Positions 58,748 through 64,000 of a stretch of 64,000 nucleotides of DNA are shown one piece after another. Position numbers and translations under genes: made by a program. How positions within the stretch are numbered: position 1 is the stretch's first letter; each line of letters opens with the position of its first letter. This DNA comes from Amycolatopsis lexingtonensis (lineage in GTDB: Bacteria; Actinomycetota; Actinomycetes; Mycobacteriales; Pseudonocardiaceae), in NCBI RefSeq assembly GCF_014873755.1, contig NZ_JADBEG010000001.1, positions 3,288,501 to 3,352,500 on the forward strand, given 5' to 3'. The notes under the pieces were generated by a model, which saw nothing but the letters and a program-made list of their open reading frames with translations, was not told the origin of the DNA and searched no databases.

Positions 58748-61700
58748 ATGAGAAGAGCCGCTTCCGTCCTCCTCGCCCTCCTGGTGGCGCTGGGCGTGGC
58801 GTCGGGCACGCCGCCCGCCGGCGCCGCCGAGCCCGTGCACGGCTTGAAAGCCGAATACTTCACGATGTCGGCGCCGGGAGCGCGCGACTTCGCGAACCTG
58901 GCCGGTACCGCGCTCGACGGGGAGGTCGATCACGCGGACCTGACCTCGGTCTTCGGGCTGGTCGCCGGGCGCACCGAAAACACGACCGCCCGATGGTCCG
59001 GGCAGCTCGCCGTGCCGCAGACCGGCGACTACACGTTCTACGCCATCGGTGACAACGGGTTCCGCCTGTTCATCGACGGCGCGCCGGTGATCGACCACTG
59101 GGTCGGGGACTGGGACACCGAGCAGACCAGCGCGCCGGTCACGCTGACCGCGGGCAAGCAGTACGACTTCAAGCTGGAGATGTTCCAGGACACCGGCGGC
59201 GCCAACATGTTCCTGCGCTGGTCGAGCGCGGCGATCACGAAGCGGATCGTGCCGCTGTCGGCGTTCACGCCGCCCGCCGACTACGCGGTCGTGCCGCGCT
59301 CGGCGGACGTGTCCAAGGACGGCCGCACCCTCACCGCCGACTTCGACGGCCGGGTTTCGGGGACGAGCGACCTGAAGGACCACCTGCGCATCGAGGTCGA
59401 CGCGACGCCGATGCCGATCGCGTTCATCACGACGTCCCGCACCCGCGCCACGATCCAGCTGGCCGAAGAAGTGTTGAAGGGCCAGCGGGTCACGCTCTAC
59501 TACGACGGCGCGGGCGCGCTCGCGGTGAACGGCGCGAAGGTCGGCAAGGCCGGGCGCCTCGTCGCGAACGCCTCGACCGAACGCCTCCGGACGCCGTGGG
59601 GCGAGAACGTCGACACGCGCCACCCGTTGCCGGAGTACCCGCGGCCGCAGCTCGAGCGCGACAAGTGGGTCAACCTCAACGGCCCGTGGGAGTTCTCGGC
59701 CGCCACCGAGGGCCAGCAGCCGACGTTCGGCAAGCGGCTGCCCGAAAAGGTCGTCGTCCCCTACCCGATCGAGTCGCAGCTCTCCGGGCTCGAACGGCAC
59801 GAGGACCACATGTTCTACCGCCGCACGGTCACCGTCCCGCGCGACTGGAAGATCGGTGGCGGGCAGCGCCTCAAGCTCAACTTCGGCGCGGTCGACTACC
59901 AGGCCAAGGTCTGGGTGAACGGCAAGCTCGTCGCGGAGCACACCGGCGGCTACACGGCGTTCGGCGCCGACATCACCGACGCGCTCAAGCGCGGCGACGA
60001 GCAGGAGATCGTCGTCGCCGTCACCGACACGACCGGCCCGTACCAGCCCAAGGGCAAGCAGTCCGCCAACCCCGGCGGCATCTTCTACACCCCGTCGTCG
60101 GGCATCTGGCAGACGGTGTGGCTGGAACCCGTGGCGGACAAGGGCATCGACGAGATCAAGACGACGCCGGACCTCACCACGAATTCGCTCGCGCTCACCG
60201 TCAAGTCCGCGGGCAACGCCACCGTCACGGCGGTCGCCAAGGACGCGCGCGGCCGGCAGGTCGGCACGGTCAGCGGACCGGCGAACGCGAACCTGAAGCT
60301 GGCGGTGCCGAACCCGCACCTCTGGACGCCGGACGACCCGTACCTGTACCAGCTGGAGGTCAAGCTGGGCGGGGACAAGGTCAAGAGCTACTTCGGCATG
60401 CGGTCCACCGGCATCACGAACGTCGGCGGCACGCCGAAGCTGACGCTCAACGGCAAGCCGTTCTTCTCGCTGATGCAGCTGGACCAGGGCTTCTACCCGG
60501 ACGGCCTGAACACCGCGCCGAGCGACGAAGCTCTCGTCTTCGACCTGAAGGCGCAGAAGGACCTCGGCTTCAACGCGGTCCGCAAGCACATCAAGGTCGA
60601 GCCCGCCCGCTGGTACTACCACGCGGACCAGCTCGGACTGCTGGTGTGGCAGGACTTCGTGTCCGTCGAGGACGGCAACAACCCCGCGGCGCAGCAGGCG
60701 TGGCTCAGCCAGGGCCTGGAAGAGATGCACCAGCTGCAGAACCACCCGTCGGTCTACGCCTGGATCGTGTTCAACGAGGGCTGGGGCGAGTGGGACAAGG
60801 CGGCCACCGGCCGGATCACCGAGCAGGTCAAGGCCACCGACCCGAGCCGGATCGTCAACGCCCACAGCGGGGTGAACTGCTGCGCCTCCAAGGGTGACTC
60901 GGGCGCGGGCGACGTCATCGACCACCACGACTACAACAACACCGACCCGGCCCGCTCCGACGGCAAGCGGGTCGCGATGGACGGCGAGCACGGCGGCTTC
61001 ACGCTGCGCACGCCGGGTCACCAGTGGCCGGGTGCGCCGATCGCGATCTACAGCGGTGTGCAGGACAAGGCGGCGCTGACGGCGAAGTACGTCGACAACA
61101 CCCGCACGTTCTACCTCGGGCAGGCCAGGGCCGAGCTGTCGGCGTCGGTCTACACGCAGGTCACCGACCTCGAAGGCGAGCTCAACGGGCTCTGGACCTA
61201 CGACCGCAAGCGCATCAAGGTCGACCCGGGTCCGGTCCGCGAAATCAACCGGCGCGTGATCGAGGCCGGTGCCAACGCCGGCAAGCCCTACCCGTACGCG
61301 GGAAAGGGTGAGTGGAACCTCGACGAGCGCGGAGGAACGACCGCGAAGGACTCGAGCGGCGGCAACAACCCGCTGACGCTCACCCCGACCGGCGCGGCCT
61401 TCAAGGACGGCGCACTGCAGTTCTCCGGTGGCTCGGCCGACACCTACGGCCCGGTCGTCGACACGACCGGCGACTACACCGTGTCCGCGAAGGTGCGGCT
61501 CGACGAGCTGCCCGGCAACTACGCGACCGCGGTGAGCCAGGACGGCCGGGAGCGGGAAAGCCCGTTCTACCTGCAGTACGGGCAGGGCGCGTTCGCGTTC
61601 AGCACCCCCGGCGGCAACCGGGCCCGGTACGAGGTCGTGCCGGAGCTCGGCCGCTGGTACGAGCTGACGGGTGTGCGGTCCGGCACCGAGATCCGGCTCT

Positions 61701-61882
61701 ACGTGGACGGCGTGAAGGTCGCGACGGCCCCGGCCGGACCGGCACTGGTCAGCACCGGCGCGTTCACGGTCGGACGGGCCAAGTACGACGGCCGCAACGT
61801 CGACTTCTGGCCCGGCGCGGTCGACGAAGTCGGCGTGGTCGGCAAGGCGCTGACGGACGCGGAGGTCGCCCAGCTCTCCTGA
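58748..61882 (+). CDS. Secreted multidomain family 2 glycoside hydrolase
   Basis: 1044 residues from the ATG giving MRRAASV; an upstream in-frame ATG would translate through the operator and is rejected. Signal peptide about 1-28; PA14 domain (about 35-175); SwmB/CopC-like beta-sandwich (about 180-285); GH2 sugar-binding, Ig-like and barrel domains (about 295-860). The acid/base is Glu677 (FNEGWGEW) and the likely nucleophile is Glu747 (MDGEHGG). A LamG-type domain closes the protein (about 875-1044). Probably a beta-glucuronidase, beta-galactosidase or mannosidase-like enzyme outside the cell; the precise bond is not readable. Confidence 0.9.
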   Translation: MRRAASVLLALLVALGVASGTPPAGAAEPVHGLKAEYFTMSAPGARDFANLAGTALDGEVDHADLTSVFGLVAGRTENTTARWSGQLAVPQTGDYTFYAIGDNGFRLFIDGAPVIDHWVGDWDTEQTSAPVTLTAGKQYDFKLEMFQDTGGANMFLRWSSAAITKRIVPLSAFTPPADYAVVPRSADVSKDGRTLTADFDGRVSGTSDLKDHLRIEVDATPMPIAFITTSRTRATIQLAEEVLKGQRVTLYYDGAGALAVNGAKVGKAGRLVANASTERLRTPWGENVDTRHPLPEYPRPQLERDKWVNLNGPWEFSAATEGQQPTFGKRLPEKVVVPYPIESQLSGLERHEDHMFYRRTVTVPRDWKIGGGQRLKLNFGAVDYQAKVWVNGKLVAEHTGGYTAFGADITDALKRGDEQEIVVAVTDTTGPYQPKGKQSANPGGIFYTPSSGIWQTVWLEPVADKGIDEIKTTPDLTTNSLALTVKSAGNATVTAVAKDARGRQVGTVSGPANANLKLAVPNPHLWTPDDPYLYQLEVKLGGDKVKSYFGMRSTGITNVGGTPKLTLNGKPFFSLMQLDQGFYPDGLNTAPSDEALVFDLKAQKDLGFNAVRKHIKVEPARWYYHADQLGLLVWQDFVSVEDGNNPAAQQAWLSQGLEEMHQLQNHPSVYAWIVFNEGWGEWDKAATGRITEQVKATDPSRIVNAHSGVNCCASKGDSGAGDVIDHHDYNNTDPARSDGKRVAMDGEHGGFTLRTPGHQWPGAPIAIYSGVQDKAALTAKYVDNTRTFYLGQARAELSASVYTQVTDLEGELNGLWTYDRKRIKVDPGPVREINRRVIEAGANAGKPYPYAGKGEWNLDERGGTTAKDSSGGNNPLTLTPTGAAFKDGALQFSGGSADTYGPVVDTTGDYTVSAKVRLDELPGNYATAVSQDGRERESPFYLQYGQGAFAFSTPGGNRARYEVVPELGRWYELTGVRSGTEIRLYVDGVKVATAPAGPALVSTGAFTVGRAKYDGRNVDFWPGAVDEVGVVGKALTDAEVAQLS

Positions 61883-61892
61883 TGCCCTCCCG

Positions 61893-61932
61893 CGACGCGG
61901 GTGCTGCGCTGCGAAGCGCGGCACCCGCGTCG
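61893..61932. terminator. Bidirectional hairpin terminator
   Basis: 18-bp stem (61893-61910 with 61915-61932) with one G-U pair on the RNA and a 4-nt loop, followed by TCTTT, between the converging GH2 and permease genes. Confidence 0.8.
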
Positions 61933-61946
61933 TCTTTGTCGGCTAC

Positions 61947-62693
61947 TCACCGGTACTCCTCAGCCCACGGCACCAGCTTCCGCTCCAGGTATGCCAGTCC
62001 ATGGAACAACGCGATGCTCATGAGCGCCAGCAGGGTCATCGCGGCGAAGGCCAGCGATGTGTCGGCACTGGCGCCGGACTGCACGATGACGAAACCGAGC
62101 CCGGCGTCGGCGCCGACGAACTCCGCGATCACCGCGCCGATGACCGCCAGGGAGATCGCCACCTTGAGACCGACGAAGATCTGCGGCAGGGCGTGGCGGA
62201 ACCGCAGCTTGAAGAACTCCTGGCGGCGGGAGGAATCCCACGAGCGGAGCAGCTCGACGAGCTCGTGCGGCGTGGACTTCATCCCGGACGCGGTCGAGAT
62301 GACCACCGGGAAGACGCACACCAGCACGACCAGGACCACCTTCGGGCCCTGGCCGAAGCCGAACCACACCACCAGGATCGGGGCGATGGCGATCTTGGGC
62401 ACCGCGTTCACGGCGAGCAGGATCGGGTAGAACATCCGTTCCAGGAGCGGGGAACGGACGATCAGCATCGCGAGCGGCACACCGACCACTATGGACAGTG
62501 CGAACCCTTCGACGGTCTCGAGCAGGGTGACCAGGCTTTGCGCGAGCAGGTACCCCGGCAGCTCGAGGAACGCCGCGACCACGTCGGCCGGGCTGGGCAC
62601 GAGGAAGCGCTCGATCGAAAAGACGATCGTCACCAGCCACCAGAGGCCGACGAGCACCAGCACCCCCACGACGGGCAGCACGCGGCCCCTCAC
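61947..62693 (-). CDS. ABC transporter permease (nitrate/sulfonate/thiamine-precursor type)
   Basis: 248 residues from a GTG overlapping the ATPase stop. Six membrane segments and the BPD inner-membrane EAA-like loop (ELVELLRSWDSSRRQEFFKLRFRHALPQIFVGLKVA). Partner of the ATPase and the binding protein upstream. Confidence 0.9.
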   Translation of the reverse strand: MRGRVLPVVGVLVLVGLWWLVTIVFSIERFLVPSPADVVAAFLELPGYLLAQSLVTLLETVEGFALSIVVGVPLAMLIVRSPLLERMFYPILLAVNAVPKIAIAPILVVWFGFGQGPKVVLVVLVCVFPVVISTASGMKSTPHELVELLRSWDSSRRQEFFKLRFRHALPQIFVGLKVAISLAVIGAVIAEFVGADAGLGFVIVQSGASADTSLAFAAMTLLALMSIALFHGLAYLERKLVPWAEEYR

Positions 62694-63448
62694 GCCACTC
62701 CCCCGTCGACCGGTTCGGTGAGCAGATCGCGCAGCTCACGACCGGCCTGATCGACGTCGGGCCGCCCGGGCACGCGTGGCCGCGGGAGGGCGAGGTCGAC
62801 AGTCTTGCGAAGCCGGCCCGGCCGCGGGGTGAGCACCGCCACCCGGTCGGCGAGCACGACGGCCTCCTCGATGGAGTGCGTCACGAACACGACCGTCCGG
62901 GGCCGCTCCAGCTGGATGCGTTGCAGTTCCCCGGAAAGCTCCGTGCGGGTCAGCGCGTCCAACGCGGAGAACGGTTCGTCCATGAGCATGACCGCCGGCG
63001 CGTGGATCAACGACCGGCACAGCGAAACCCGTTGCTGCATCCCGCCGGAAAGCTCGTGCGGCAACCGCTTCTCGAAGCCGCGCAAGCCGACCAGCTCCAG
63101 CAGCTCGTGCGCCCGGTCGCGGTAGGACTTCCGCTCCAGGCCGAAGATCTCGATCGGCAGCATGACGTTCGACAGCACCGACCGCCACGGCAGCAGCGCC
63201 GGGCGCTGGAACATGACCGAGACGTCGCGACGCGGCTTCGTCACCGGCTCGCCGCCGATGGAGATCCGGCCACGGGTCGGCGGCAGCAGCCCGGCGATGA
63301 GCCGCAGCAACGTCGACTTGCCGCACCCGGACCGGCCGGTGACCGCGACGAACTCGTTCGCCCCCACCTCGAGGTCGATCCCGGCGATCGCCTCGACCGG
63401 CCCGGCCCGGCCGTCGAAGACCTGCGCCACACCGTCCACGACGATCAC
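62690..63448 (-). CDS. ABC transporter ATPase (nitrate/sulfonate/thiamine-precursor type)
   Basis: 252 residues from a GTG overlapping the binding-protein stop (GTGA). Walker A GRSGCGKST, Q-loop MFQRPALLPW, signature LSGGMQQRVSL, Walker B VMLMDEPFSALD, switch His in FVTHSIEEA. The set of overlaps puts binding protein, ATPase and permease in one operon. SsuB/TauB/ThiZ-like; the cargo is not clear. Confidence 0.93.
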   Translation of the reverse strand: MIVVDGVAQVFDGRAGPVEAIAGIDLEVGANEFVAVTGRSGCGKSTLLRLIAGLLPPTRGRISIGGEPVTKPRRDVSVMFQRPALLPWRSVLSNVMLPIEIFGLERKSYRDRAHELLELVGLRGFEKRLPHELSGGMQQRVSLCRSLIHAPAVMLMDEPFSALDALTRTELSGELQRIQLERPRTVVFVTHSIEEAVVLADRVAVLTPRPGRLRKTVDLALPRPRVPGRPDVDQAGRELRDLLTEPVDGGVA

Positions 63449-64000
63449 GGCTGGGGTACCAGCCCGAAGGAGACGAGGTCGGCTGGGGTGAGCGCGCCGG
63501 CCGGGACCGCGCCGGCGTCGGTGAGGGTGCCGATGATCTTCCGCACCCGCTCCTCGGCGACCTGGCCGAGCGGGCCGCTGAACCCGGCGGGCCGGACGTA
63601 GGGCGCCATCAACCCGATCTCGGCGCCCGCCACGCCCGCGTCCTGGGCCGGCTGGTACTTCTTGAGGATCGCGCCGAGCTCATCGGGGTGTTCGATCGCG
63701 TAGCCGAGCCCCTTGAGCAGCGCCGTGGTGAACCGCTTCACCAGCGCGGGATTCCGGGCGGCGAGCTCCTTCGACGTGACGACCACGTTGCCGTACAGGT
63801 CGGGCACCAGGTCACCGTAGGGCAGCACGACGGCCTTCTTGCCCCGCGCCGCCGCTTCGATGAGGGGCCGGCCCACGACGAACTGCCCGATCCCGTCCAC
63901 CTGGCCGCTCGCCAGCAGCTGCGGGAGGGCGGGCGGCGTGGCCGGCACGAACCGCACCGAGGCCGGGTCGACGCCGGCGGCCTTGGCGTAGACGGGGAAC
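63445..64000 (-). CDS. ABC transporter substrate-binding protein, NMT1/THI5-like (partial)
   Basis: The C-terminal 185 residues are present; the N-terminus and signal peptide lie beyond the right edge. ATPPALPQLLASGQVDGIGQFVVGRP, VVTSKELAARNPALVKRFTTALLKGL and the C-terminal ALTPADLVSFG are typical of NMT1/THI5-like and SsuA/TauA-like binding proteins. These deliver sulfonates, nitrate or pyrimidine thiamine precursors to the ATPase/permease downstream. Confidence 0.85.
   Translation of the reverse strand, partial: FPVYAKAAGVDPASVRFVPATPPALPQLLASGQVDGIGQFVVGRPLIEAAARGKKAVVLPYGDLVPDLYGNVVVTSKELAARNPALVKRFTTALLKGLGYAIEHPDELGAILKKYQPAQDAGVAGAEIGLMAPYVRPAGFSGPLGQVAEERVRKIIGTLTDAGAVPAGALTPADLVSFGLVPQP

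Noticed and set aside
58715..61924. A 1,069-codon open frame on the minus strand opposite the GH2 gene
   Set aside because: Same codon-bias shadow; no family similarity, while the plus strand encodes clear GH2 motifs.
1..64000. Biosynthetic gene cluster
   Set aside because: Despite many tailoring-type oxidoreductases, there is no polyketide synthase, peptide synthetase, terpene cyclase or precursor-peptide gene, and the genes are arranged as separate regulator-enzyme modules.
1..64000. CRISPR array, phage or transposon
   Set aside because: The only repeats of note are three isolated 53-bp elements about 9-19 kb apart; no spacer array, integrase or transposase gene is visible.

Overview
The window is very GC-rich coding DNA with strong G/C bias at third codon positions, frequent GTG and TTG starts, ATGA/GTGA stop-start overlaps and many paired divergent regulator-enzyme genes. 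It looks like the chromosome of a filamentous actinomycete, most likely Pseudonocardiaceae such as Amycolatopsis; that placement is inferred from style and gene families, not from a marker gene. I see no rRNA, tRNA, CRISPR, insertion sequence or prophage gene.

Region A (1-10.6 kb) is a catabolic locus. A leftward operon encodes a Liv-type ABC importer (binding lipoprotein, two permeases, two ATPases), an MmgE/PrpD protein and the start of a further gene. A rightward operon encodes a CaiB-type CoA transferase, a CitE-like lyase, a cyclase-family hydrolase and a second MmgE/PrpD protein. The 246 bp between them holds two related copies of one palindromic operator, one before each operon, so the two are probably co-regulated. 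The set fits uptake, CoA activation and carbon-carbon cleavage of an unknown dicarboxylate-like compound.

Region B (10.6-18 kb) encodes secreted enzymes: a multidomain subtilisin-like protease with a divergent TrmB/LuxR-type regulator, then a secreted sugar dehydrogenase and a secreted SMP-30/gluconolactonase-like protein. The last two lie behind a promoter with a near-consensus CebR (cellobiose-repressor) box.

Region C (18-26.7 kb) and region E (37.7-58.6 kb) are mosaics of small self-contained modules. Each has a regulator (XRE/MmyB, HxlR, LysR, TetR, AraC, MarR or IclR) next to or divergent from an oxidoreductase, hydrolase, metallo-beta-lactamase-fold protein or tautomerase, often with a visible palindrome between them. 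A trpBA pair with its own structured leader lies inside region E, and an expansin-like CBM2 protein behind a second CebR-like box is at 55.5 kb.

Region D (26.7-37.6 kb) is a single gene of about 3,640 codons for a secreted protein with an uncharacterised N-terminal half and a C-terminal array of RTX-type calcium-binding repeats.

Region F (58.7-64 kb) holds a secreted multidomain family 2 glycoside hydrolase behind a perfect 18-bp palindrome, followed by a convergent ABC importer of the nitrate/sulfonate/thiamine-precursor type whose binding protein runs off the edge.

Three copies of a 53-bp double-palindrome repeat lie between genes at 22.6, 41.8 and 50.6 kb. Their paired central bases have changed together, as expected if the folded form is what is conserved.
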